A DNA stretch of 27,828 nucleotides from an uncultured Clostridia bacterium (lineage in GTDB: Bacteria > Bacillota > Clostridia > TANB77 > CAG-508). The notes beneath the pieces were generated by a model. It ran no database searches, was not told the DNA's origin, and saw nothing but the letters and a program-made list of their open reading frames with translations. Below are positions 13,648 to 20,659 of this stretch, one piece after another. The stretch is from contig CAKPDO010000019.1 in the NCBI GenBank assembly GCA_934148985.1, positions 1 through 27,828 on the forward strand, in the 5' to 3' direction. The position numbers were made by a program, and so were the translations under genes. The number at the start of each line of letters is the position of its first letter. Positions within the stretch are counted from its first letter, which is position 1.

Positions 13648-14703
13648 ATGCTTAGTATAATAGTACCAGTATACAACACCCCAAAAGAATATTTAACAAG
13701 ATGCATAAATTCGCTATTAAATCAAAACAGCAATAAATATGAAATAATATTAATAGATGACGGCTCTAATGGAGAAAATAAAGAAATTTTAAAACAATAC
13801 GAAAAAAATGAAAAAATAAAAATAATTTATAATCAACATAAAGGAGTAAGCGCAGCACGAAACATAGGAATAAATAATGCAAAAAATGATTATATAATAT
13901 TTGTAGATAGTGACGATTATGTGGAAAATAACCTGTGTGAAAAAGCAGAAGAATATATAATAAAAAACAATGTTCCAGACATTATATGTTTTGACTCATA
14001 CATGGAATATAAAAATAAGTCAATAAAAATTCCAATGTTAAAAGAGCCTAAAATTATAACTGAAGAAGAAAAAGAAGAATTATTGATGCAAACCATAACA
14101 AGCCAAAGTGTAGAACATCAAAATAAATGTAATACAGCTTGTATGGTATGGAATAAAGCATATAAAACAGAATTCATCAAAAAAAATGAACTTTATTTTA
14201 ATGAGAAAGTGTTTCATATGGAAGACTTGCTTTTTAATTTATATGCATTTCAAAATGCAGAAAAAATAGTGTATGTAGATGAATTTCTTTATCATTATAT
14301 GCAAAATGATAGTTCTTTAACACATAATTTTAATGAAAAATTTGTAGAAAATAATGAAAAGGTTCTGCTTGAAATAAGAAGCTTTGTTGAAAAATTGGGC
14401 AGCAAAGAAAAACTATGTTGTGCTTTTAATTTAAAGGTGGCAGCTATATTAAAATATTATATAATGAAGTGCTATTTTAATAGGTCAAATAAGTTTTCAT
14501 ATAGGGATGCAAAAGAAAAAATATGTAAAATAATGGAAAAAGAGCTTTATAATAATGCAATGAATAATTTGTATACTAAATATTTGAATTTGAGTCAAAA
14601 AATTATATATTTTTGTATAAAACATAAATATATTTTTTTGCTTAAGCTAGTGACAGAGGTTAGAGATTTAAGAAATGGGATTGAAAATAAAAGATATAAA
14701 TAA
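13648..14703 (+). CDS. Family 2 glycosyltransferase with long C-terminal domain
   Basis: 351 aa from the ATG at 13648, which has AAGGAG 7 bases upstream. Upstream codons in the same frame (from 13582) overlap abiEii and do not match the family. LSIIVPVYNTPKEYLTRCIN, IILIDDGSNGEN, GVSAARNIGINNA and FVDSDDYV give the GT2 nucleotide-sugar site and the DxD motif (SDD). The C-terminal ~200 residues include NKAYKTEFIKKNELYFNEKV and HMEDLLFN, a region typical of EpsJ/CpsI-like enzymes that add a sugar to a growing repeat unit. It is similar in layout to the gene at 17607. It shares a strand, and possibly a transcript, with abiEii, and ends at a strong terminator. Confidence 0.9.
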   Translation: MLSIIVPVYNTPKEYLTRCINSLLNQNSNKYEIILIDDGSNGENKEILKQYEKNEKIKIIYNQHKGVSAARNIGINNAKNDYIIFVDSDDYVENNLCEKAEEYIIKNNVPDIICFDSYMEYKNKSIKIPMLKEPKIITEEEKEELLMQTITSQSVEHQNKCNTACMVWNKAYKTEFIKKNELYFNEKVFHMEDLLFNLYAFQNAEKIVYVDEFLYHYMQNDSSLTHNFNEKFVENNEKVLLEIRSFVEKLGSKEKLCCAFNLKVAAILKYYIMKCYFNRSNKFSYRDAKEKICKIMEKELYNNAMNNLYTKYLNLSQKIIYFCIKHKYIFLLKLVTEVRDLRNGIENKRYK

Positions 14704-14717
14704 GTTGTAAATAAAAA

Positions 14718-14751
14718 GTTTCTAAAAATATATTATTATATTTTTAGAAAC
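14718..14751. terminator. Bidirectional terminator overlapping the end of the minus-strand gene
   Basis: A perfect 15-bp stem GTTTCTAAAAATATA / TATATTTTTAGAAAC with TTAT loop. It is followed by TTTTTT on the plus strand and by TTTTTATTTAC on the minus strand. The stop codon of the DUF6625-like gene (14736-14738) lies in the loop and stem, so its last codons form half of the terminator. Confidence 0.85.
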
Positions 14752-15731
14752 TTTTTTATAATACTAAACAATTTATTAAAACGATGTTGTAATATTCTTT
14801 TATTTCTTTTTAGCTTGTAACTAATATAAGGGGAATTAAATATTATTTTTCTAGTATATTTTTCCATAATATTTATATCTATTGTTTGTGGTGCTGTAAT
14901 AAATTTATTAGGGACAATTAAGAAATTATTGCAATTTGCCTTAACAAGATTTCTCATTTTACGTTTTTGAAAGTGTACGTATGCAATTTCTTTTTTTATT
15001 ATCGAATTATTTTGTTGCTCATAACAATATAGAGAACCATTGTCCCATTGGAAAATTTTAGCAACTTCATTAGGAATATAAAAGTTAAAGTTTTCATCAA
15101 GCTTTGTTATTTCAAAATTAGAGCTAAAAGGAGCAATATCTTCATAAAAGTTATCGATTATTTTAATTGGATATCCATTGTCCATAAATATATGGTTTAT
15201 ACCAAATTTTGCAAATTCATCAAAGGATTTGGTATAGCCTATTCCAAAAATATTATCAAGAGGCATACTATTTTTAGATTTTTCATAAAATCTTAGGTTG
15301 ACATCATCAGTATTTCTATATAAAGAGAAATGTCCCAAATACATAATTTTATCAGCAGACTCTAAATTGCTAGAGGTTAAGAATTTTCTTAAGTTTCCAT
15401 AAATAGTATCAGAAATATCGGTATATCCCCAATAATCGTAGTCTTTTATATAATCTTGAAAAACATAGCCATATGTGGGCTTCAAATCACATAACTTATG
15501 CGGATGTTCTATATTAAGTTTTACATCTATTTTATTTTCAAATATAGACCTAAATTTTTTAAATGTTGTATAATTTACTTTTACGTTTATTGGATAATTA
15601 TAATTTGTCTTATCGTTTGTAAAAATTATCCAATTTATAGTTGGATTCATTTCGCATGATTTTAACCATAACGTAAATTGTCCTTTAGGAAGCTTTCCAA
15701 AATATGGACAAATAAATACTATTGAATACAT
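14736..15731 (-). CDS. DUF6625-family protein, probable glycosyltransferase-like
   Basis: 331 aa from the ATG at 15731, which has GAGG about 9 bases upstream. The longer frame to 15800 overlaps the preceding gene. The start MYSIVFICPYFGKLPKGQFTLWL, then CEMNPTINWIIFTND, HPHKLCDLKPTYGYVFQDYI and YDYWGYTDISDTIYGNLRKF match the DUF6625 family. That family occurs in polysaccharide loci and looks like a GT-A fold enzyme; YTDISDTIYG may hold its DxD-like site. No membrane segments are seen. It directly follows the radical SAM gene (10-base gap) on the strand opposite to the rest of the locus, so the two form a small operon. The function is not established; sugar transfer to the surface glycan is the best guess. 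Confidence 0.72.
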   Translation of the reverse strand: MYSIVFICPYFGKLPKGQFTLWLKSCEMNPTINWIIFTNDKTNYNYPINVKVNYTTFKKFRSIFENKIDVKLNIEHPHKLCDLKPTYGYVFQDYIKDYDYWGYTDISDTIYGNLRKFLTSSNLESADKIMYLGHFSLYRNTDDVNLRFYEKSKNSMPLDNIFGIGYTKSFDEFAKFGINHIFMDNGYPIKIIDNFYEDIAPFSSNFEITKLDENFNFYIPNEVAKIFQWDNGSLYCYEQQNNSIIKKEIAYVHFQKRKMRNLVKANCNNFLIVPNKFITAPQTIDINIMEKYTRKIIFNSPYISYKLKRNKRILQHRFNKLFSIIKKFLKI

Positions 15732-15741
15732 TATTTTTACC

Positions 15742-16560
15742 TCACTTAATCCATTCGTTTCTATTCTTTTTTGAAATTGCCCATTTAACATCTTTTGCAT
15801 TTTTCATATCGCAATATTTGCAAAAAGGAATAGCTTTTTTTCTTATTTTCTTAAATTCTTTTTTTGTAATTACATGATTTAATTCGATGTAGTCTTCTTT
15901 TTGTTGTTCAAAATTTGTATTAAAGTATTTATTCACATGTTCTATGTAAGCTGCTGTATAGCAAGGATAAATTTTGTTATCTTTTAATTGCATACATTGA
16001 CCACCATATTTGCACTGTTTGTAATTAATATCTTTATCACTATTTTGAGCATTGATGTTTAAATAATAGTTTCTAAATTCATTTATAGGTGAAGAAAGAT
16101 GATATTTTACTTTATATCTTTCTATAATTTGTATCATCTTAGAATAGTCAATAATTTTGCTATATTGTGAAACATAAATACTGATATTATTATTATAGCA
16201 AGTTTGCCAAAATTTTTCAGGCATTTTTGTCAATAAAATTCCATTTGTTACAATTTCGATTTTTTTTCTTGGAAAAAATGAGCGTGTCAGGTTGAGTATT
16301 TCAATAATTTGAGGATGCAATAATGGTTCTCCGCCAAGAAGATGAATACTATCAAAGAATTTATTATAATATTTACATAAGTTTGTATAAGTTTGTGTTA
16401 ATTTATTTAAATCAATAAATTTTTTCTCAGCAATTGGAGAAAAATGGGCGCAGCTTTTACAGTTTAAATTGCAATGTTCTGTAATATGTATATCAAGATA
16501 ATTTTCATTTTTTTTAAAAAAACGTTTTTTGATTTTTTGTAGGTACTGTTTTAGTGACAT
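15742..16560 (-). CDS. Radical SAM protein with C-terminal cysteine cluster
   Basis: 272 aa from the ATG at 16560, with AAAGGAG 8 bases upstream; a longer reading to 16599 has no ribosome binding site. The radical SAM [4Fe-4S] motif C30-x3-C34-x2-C37 lies in ITEHCNLNCKSCAHFSP. HLLGGEPLLHPQI supplies the GGE SAM-binding motif, and IEIVTNGILL a further core strand. The C-terminal part carries CKYGGQC, a lone Cys in KIYPCYTAA and FCKYC, an incomplete SPASM-like cluster that could bind a second iron-sulphur centre. Such enzymes cleave S-adenosylmethionine to start radical chemistry, often on peptides or sugars. Here the partner gene and the locus point to modification of a sugar or glycan intermediate. 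That is inference; a peptide substrate is not seen nearby. Confidence 0.85.
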   Translation of the reverse strand: MSLKQYLQKIKKRFFKKNENYLDIHITEHCNLNCKSCAHFSPIAEKKFIDLNKLTQTYTNLCKYYNKFFDSIHLLGGEPLLHPQIIEILNLTRSFFPRKKIEIVTNGILLTKMPEKFWQTCYNNNISIYVSQYSKIIDYSKMIQIIERYKVKYHLSSPINEFRNYYLNINAQNSDKDINYKQCKYGGQCMQLKDNKIYPCYTAAYIEHVNKYFNTNFEQQKEDYIELNHVITKKEFKKIRKKAIPFCKYCDMKNAKDVKWAISKKNRNEWIK

Positions 16561-16612
16561 AGTTAAAACTCCTTTAATATAAATTTGAAAATATAACAAT
16601 TAGATTTTTTTT

Positions 16613-16641
16613 ATTATAACAGTTTTAATATATTTTATCAA
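16613..16641 (-). promoter_or_regulatory. Promoter of the radical SAM / DUF6625 operon
   Basis: On the minus strand TTGATA (16641-16636) and TATAAT (16618-16613) are separated by exactly 17 bases, about 50 bases upstream of the radical SAM start. Confidence 0.6.
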
Positions 16642-16708
16642 CGGAAAGTAATGAATATTTTTTATTCAATTGTGGTTCCATTAAATAATAAAAGAAAGCT
16701 GAAAAGTC

Positions 16709-16738
16709 TTGATTTAAAAGATATAACTATAGTATAAT
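16709..16738 (+). promoter_or_regulatory. Promoter of the second glycosyltransferase block
   Basis: TTGATT (16709-16714) and TATAAT (16733-16738), spacing 18. It diverges from the minus-strand promoter at 16613-16641 and precedes the glycosyltransferase start by about 80 bases. Confidence 0.5.
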
Positions 16739-16765
16739 ACAAATAGAAAAATGAAAAATTACTAT

Positions 16766-16816
16766 AGGAGGAGTGTATGGTGTATTTAAGTTATTAAATA
16801 TATCATACAAGATAAA
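16766..16816 (+). promoter_or_regulatory. Split ribosome binding site with intervening hairpin
   Basis: A very strong AGGAGGAG (16766-16773) lies 43 bases before the ATG at 16817, too far for normal initiation. Between them GTATGGTGTATTTAA (16775-16789) pairs with TTAAATATATCATAC (16794-16808) around GTTA, 15 pairs with two G-T wobbles. If the 34-base hairpin folds, the effective spacing becomes 9 bases. The unfolded form would instead start a 6-codon peptide (ATG 16778, MVYLSY). This could be a structure-dependent or switchable start. Confidence 0.45.
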
Positions 16817-17620
16817 ATGATGAAATTACAAGTATTAATATCAACAATGAACTTAAAAAATGAGCAAGAGAACAAAGAACTAATAAAAAAAATGAACATA
16901 AAAATTGATAGCCTAACAATAAATCAAATAACACAAAAACAAATAAAAGAAACGAATGATCTAAAATCTCAAAACAAAATAATATCAGCAAGAGAAAAAG
17001 GATTAAGTAAAAGCAGAAATAGGGCAATACAAAATTCAAATGCAGATATTTGTATAATAGCAGACGATGATGTAAAATACAAAGATAATTTTGAAGACAT
17101 AGTAAAAAGAGAATATGAAAAAAACAAAGACTATGACATGATATGTTTTTTTGTAGAATGTAATGGTGAAAGAAAAATAAAAAATATGAAAACATCGAGA
17201 ATGTGCAGAATACAAGCAATGAGAATACGTTCATTTCAAATAACATTTAAAAGAAGCAGTATCCTTTCGAAAAACATGAAATTTAATGAAAATTTTGGAG
17301 CAGGGACTTATTTTAATAGAGGAGAGGATACAATTTTTGTGTGGAAATGTATAGAAAGTGGTTTAAAAGTAAAATATGTAAGTACAAAGATTGCAGATGT
17401 AGAACACGGCAAAAGTACGTGGTTCAAAGGATTTGATGATGATTTTTTTGCTAAACAAGGGAGAGTATTTTACGAATTATCACCTAAATTTTACAAATTA
17501 ATTATCTGGCAATTTGCAATTAGAAAATACAAATTATATAGAAAAAGATTAAATATATTTCAATTAGTAAAAATAATGAACTCAGAAATTGAAAAAGGAG
17601 CATCAAATGAAAAAAATTAG
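16817..17620 (+). CDS. GT2-like glycosyltransferase, divergent
   Basis: 267 aa. The start MMKLQVLISTMNLKN lacks the usual VPVYN. EKGLSKSRNRAIQNSNADICIIADDDVKYKDNFED is a clear GT2 donor-site segment with the DDD metal motif near residue 87. GAGTYFNRGEDTIFVWKCIESG gives the ED acceptor-site motif (ED around residue 174), followed by VEHGKSTWFKGF. It resembles short GT-A family 2 enzymes that recognise capsular repeat-unit intermediates. The start sits behind an unusual hairpin-separated ribosome binding site. Its end overlaps the next glycosyltransferase by 14 bases, so the two are co-translated. The substrate is not predictable. Confidence 0.82.
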   Translation: MMKLQVLISTMNLKNEQENKELIKKMNIKIDSLTINQITQKQIKETNDLKSQNKIISAREKGLSKSRNRAIQNSNADICIIADDDVKYKDNFEDIVKREYEKNKDYDMICFFVECNGERKIKNMKTSRMCRIQAMRIRSFQITFKRSSILSKNMKFNENFGAGTYFNRGEDTIFVWKCIESGLKVKYVSTKIADVEHGKSTWFKGFDDDFFAKQGRVFYELSPKFYKLIIWQFAIRKYKLYRKRLNIFQLVKIMNSEIEKGASNEKN

Positions 17621-18668
17621 CATAATAGTTCCGGTATATAATACAAAAGAAGAATATTTAAAAAAATGCATAGAGTCGCTTGAAAATCAAACTATACAAA
17701 AAGATATAGAAATAATAATAATTGATGACGGCTCAAAAATAGAATGTGCGAAAATATGTGATGAATATTCTAAAAAATATGAAAATATAGAAACTATTCA
17801 CCAAAAAAATCAAGGACTTGGAACAAGCAGAAATAATGGAATGAAAATAGCAAAAGGAGAATGGTTATTATTTGTGGATTCTGACGATTGGGTAGAAAAT
17901 AATATTTGTGAAAAATTGATTGAAGCAGCTAAAGATGATGTAGACATAATAATATCATCTTGTAATAACTGCTATAAAGACAAAATAAAACCTATAAAAA
18001 TGTTTGGAGGAAAAGATCGAGAATTTGGGAAGGATAAAGAAAAATTAGAATTACAAATAATTTCAAAATATGTTTTGGGCAAAGATGGTTACAATGCGTT
18101 ATATTTAATGACTGCATGGGCTAAATTATATAGAAGAAGCTTCATGGAAAAAAATGGTTTGAACAATTTTTGTAATCTTAAGTTTAGAGAAGATAATATT
18201 TTTAATTTGCATTGCTTTGAAAAAGCAAGAAAAATAGTGTATAAAGACGGTTGTTTATATAATTACAGGCAATGTAAAACTTCTTTGATGCATAAAAATA
18301 ATTGGGATATGATAGAAGAATATATTAAATATTTAGAAGAAAAAAAGAAGTTTATTATAAAATATAATAAGCCTCCTATTTTTCATGAGGCTTTTAAAAT
18401 AAGGATTATACAGTCAATTATAATTATTATTGGACAATATATTTTTAAAAGAAATTGCAAGTTTTCTGAAAAAATAAACAAAATAAATGAACTTATGGAA
18501 AGACCGGATTTTAAAGATGCTATACAAAATGTGGAGAAATCATATTTAAGTGGGTATTTGAATTTTATGATGTTTTTATTAAGAAAAAAGATGTATTGGG
18601 TGGTTAATGTTGTTTATAATTTAAGAGAATTTATAAAAGAAAGAGATAAGAGAAATTTATATGAATAA
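17607..18668 (+). CDS. Family 2 glycosyltransferase with long C-terminal domain
   Basis: 353 aa from the ATG at 17607, with AAGGAG 7 bases before it inside the preceding gene. An upstream in-frame ATG at 17589 adds six residues without a site. Motifs are KKISIIVPVYNTKEEYLKKC, IIIIDDGSKIEC, GLGTSRNNGMKIAKGEWLLF and FVDSDDWVENN (DxD). The C-terminus holds AKLYRRSFMEKNGL and KFREDNIFNLHCFEKA. It is a clear paralogue in layout of the gene at 13648 (the DSDD[YW]VENN[LI]CEK block is shared). The two may add related sugars, or derive from duplication within the locus. It acts on the cytoplasmic face on undecaprenyl-linked intermediates. Confidence 0.9.
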   Translation: MKKISIIVPVYNTKEEYLKKCIESLENQTIQKDIEIIIIDDGSKIECAKICDEYSKKYENIETIHQKNQGLGTSRNNGMKIAKGEWLLFVDSDDWVENNICEKLIEAAKDDVDIIISSCNNCYKDKIKPIKMFGGKDREFGKDKEKLELQIISKYVLGKDGYNALYLMTAWAKLYRRSFMEKNGLNNFCNLKFREDNIFNLHCFEKARKIVYKDGCLYNYRQCKTSLMHKNNWDMIEEYIKYLEEKKKFIIKYNKPPIFHEAFKIRIIQSIIIIIGQYIFKRNCKFSEKINKINELMERPDFKDAIQNVEKSYLSGYLNFMMFLLRKKMYWVVNVVYNLREFIKERDKRNLYE

Positions 18669-18751
18669 CATGCCCCAAACTTCTCTGTTCCTAAATGAGC
18701 AATTTTTCAAAAATACTTCGTCCCACAATGAAAAGAGGTGAAAATAGGAAA

Positions 18752-19921
18752 ATGAATATAACAATAGTAGGAGCTGGATATGTAGGTCTATCATTAGCAA
18801 TTTTATTAAGCCAAAAAAATGATGTTATATTACTAGATATAAACAAAAATAAAATTAATAAAATAAACAATAAAATTTCACCAATAAAAGACAAAGAAAT
18901 AGAAAAATACTTAAAAAATAAAACTCTAAAATTAAAAGCAACTTTAAACCGAAAAACAGCACTAAAAGACGCGAATTTTATAGTAATAAGCACCCCAACA
19001 AATTATGATAATGAGAAACATTTTTTTGACACATCAAGTGTAGAAGAAATAATAAAATGTGGAGTATCAATAAATAAAAATGCTCCAATAATAATAAAAT
19101 CAACAGTTCCAGTAGGCTTTACCGAAAAAATGAAAAGAAAGTACGATGCTCCAAACATAATGTTTTCGCCAGAATTTTTAAGAGAAGGAAAGGCATTGTA
19201 TGATAATTTATATCCATCACGAATTATAGTCGGCGGAAAAGGAAGTGAAGCAAAAAAATTTGCTAATCTCTTGAAAGAAGGGGCAATAAAAAAAGATGTA
19301 TTTGTAAAATTTATGAATAGCACAGAAGCAGAGGCAGTGAAGCTATTTTCAAATACATACTTAGCTTTAAGAGTAGCTTTTTTCAATGAATTAGATACTT
19401 TTTCGGAGATAAATAATTTAAAGACCAAAAATATAATAGATGGAGTATGTTTAGATACACGAATTGGAAATTTTTATAATAATCCATCTTTTGGCTATGG
19501 CGGATATTGCCTGCCAAAAGATACAAAGCAGTTGCTTGCAAATTTTGAAAATGTACCTCAAAACTTAATTGAAGCAATAATTAAATCTAACCATACAAGA
19601 AAAGAACACATTGTTAAAATGATTATGAACAAAAATGCTAATACTGTAGGAATTTATAAACTTACTATGAAGAAAGATTCAGATAATTTTAGGACAAGTG
19701 CTATTTGTGAAATTATTGATATATTGAAGCAAAATGGAGTTAATATTATTATTTATGAACCAATGTTGAATTTAAGTGAATTTGATGATGACATTAAAAT
19801 AGAGAATAATTTTGAAAAGTTTATGGAAATTTCGGATGTTATATTGGCAAACAGAATGGACGAAAAGATTATGAAGTTTAAGGACAAAGTTTATACAAGA
19901 GATTTGTTTGGAAGAGATTGA
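18752..19921 (+). CDS. ugd: UDP-glucose 6-dehydrogenase
   Basis: 389 aa from the ATG at 18752, matching the short bacterial Ugd length (about 388). A GAGGTG and an AGGA lie upstream; a reading from 18695 adds 19 residues unlike the family. The NAD-binding Rossmann motif is G7-A-G-Y-V-G12. ISTPTN and STVPVGFT are the expected cofactor-domain motifs. SPEFLREGKALYDNLYPSRI and the catalytic Cys253 in FGYGGYCLPKDT complete the active site. The enzyme oxidises UDP-glucose twice to UDP-glucuronate using 2 NAD+, in the cytoplasm, giving the acidic sugar donor for the nearby glycosyltransferases. A related UDP-sugar substrate is possible. It lies about 80 bases after the previous glycosyltransferase without a visible terminator, so it is likely in the same transcript. 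Confidence 0.92.
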   Translation: MNITIVGAGYVGLSLAILLSQKNDVILLDINKNKINKINNKISPIKDKEIEKYLKNKTLKLKATLNRKTALKDANFIVISTPTNYDNEKHFFDTSSVEEIIKCGVSINKNAPIIIKSTVPVGFTEKMKRKYDAPNIMFSPEFLREGKALYDNLYPSRIIVGGKGSEAKKFANLLKEGAIKKDVFVKFMNSTEAEAVKLFSNTYLALRVAFFNELDTFSEINNLKTKNIIDGVCLDTRIGNFYNNPSFGYGGYCLPKDTKQLLANFENVPQNLIEAIIKSNHTRKEHIVKMIMNKNANTVGIYKLTMKKDSDNFRTSAICEIIDILKQNGVNIIIYEPMLNLSEFDDDIKIENNFEKFMEISDVILANRMDEKIMKFKDKVYTRDLFGRD

Positions 19922-19932
19922 ATAAAAAAATA

Positions 19933-19978
19933 AAGATAACGACCAATTTTTAAATACATAAAAATTGGTCGTTATCTT
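19933..19978. repeat. Perfect 19-bp inverted repeat between ugd and the TetR gene
   Basis: AAGATAACGACCAATTTTT (19933-19951) and AAAAATTGGTCGTTATCTT (19960-19978) around an 8-base loop. On the plus strand an A-tract, not a T-tract, follows. On the minus strand TTTATTTTTTTATT follows. It may act as a terminator with an imperfect tail for ugd, or as an operator near the TetR promoter. The half-site CGACCAA recurs once more at 19991-19997. Confidence 0.75.
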
Positions 19979-20019
19979 ATCAAAAAAAATCGACCAACTA
20001 TTCAAATTTCAAACACCTA

Positions 20020-20048
20020 TTGCAAAAATCAAATTATTTATATATAAT
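20020..20048 (+). promoter_or_regulatory. Promoter of the tetR / acyl-CoA ligase operon
   Basis: TTGCAA (20020-20025), 17 bases, TATAAT (20043-20048), about 35 bases upstream of the TetR start. Confidence 0.55.
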
Positions 20049-20083
20049 ACACATGTAAAAAACTAAATAGAAAGAAGGATAAA

Positions 20084-20656
20084 TTGTTGAATAAAACAAA
20101 AAGAAAAATATTTGAAACCTCAATGAAACTATTTGCCGAAAAAGGCTATGAAAACACTAGTATTGAAGAAATAACAGCAACAGTAGGAGTAGCAAAAGGA
20201 ACGCTATATTATCACTTTTCAAGCAAAGAAGAAATATTTAATTTCTTAGTAGCGGAAGGAGTGAAACTATTACAAAATAGTGTAGATATAAAAACAGCAA
20301 AATATAGTAATTACATAGATAAAATAAAAGCAATAGTTTTAATTCAAATAAAAATCGTGGACAAATATGAAGACATAATTACAATTCTGCTTAGCCAATT
20401 TTATGGAAATGAACAAAGAAATCAGAAATGTAAAGAATGTATTTTTGAATATATAAAAAAAATAGAACAGATTGTAAAAGACGGAATTTCAGCAAAACAA
20501 ATAAAAAACGGAGATGAAAAAATTTATGCTTCTGAAATATATGGGTTAATATGTTCGGGGCTTGTGTATAAATTAAGAGACAAAGAAAATTTTAACGTAG
20601 GAAAAGTATATAAAGAATTTGAAAATACAATAATAAAAGGGTTAAAGGAGAAATAA
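20084..20656 (+). CDS. TetR-family transcriptional regulator
   Basis: 190 aa. Residues about 5-52 are a typical TetR DNA-binding domain (RKIFETSMKLFAEKGYENTS, IEEITATVGVAKGTLYYHFS, SKEEIFNFLV). The remaining ~135 residues are the helical ligand-binding and dimer domain, which is not diagnostic. The start is a TTG: GAAGGA lies 4 bases before the TTG at 20084 and 7 before the adjacent TTG at 20087, so the second may be used. The stop is 3 bases before the acyl-CoA ligase start, so both are co-expressed. The most likely role is control of this operon in response to a fatty acid or acyl-CoA, as known for FadR-type TetR proteins in Bacillota. The ligand is inferred from context only. Confidence 0.88.
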   Translation: MLNKTKRKIFETSMKLFAEKGYENTSIEEITATVGVAKGTLYYHFSSKEEIFNFLVAEGVKLLQNSVDIKTAKYSNYIDKIKAIVLIQIKIVDKYEDIITILLSQFYGNEQRNQKCKECIFEYIKKIEQIVKDGISAKQIKNGDEKIYASEIYGLICSGLVYKLRDKENFNVGKVYKEFENTIIKGLKEK

Positions 20657-20659
20657 AAA

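Noticed and set aside
18669..18751. Short upstream extension of ugd (from 18695) or a small gene in this gap
   Set aside because: The extension does not fit the family's MxITIVGAGYVG start, and no other frame has a good initiation site.
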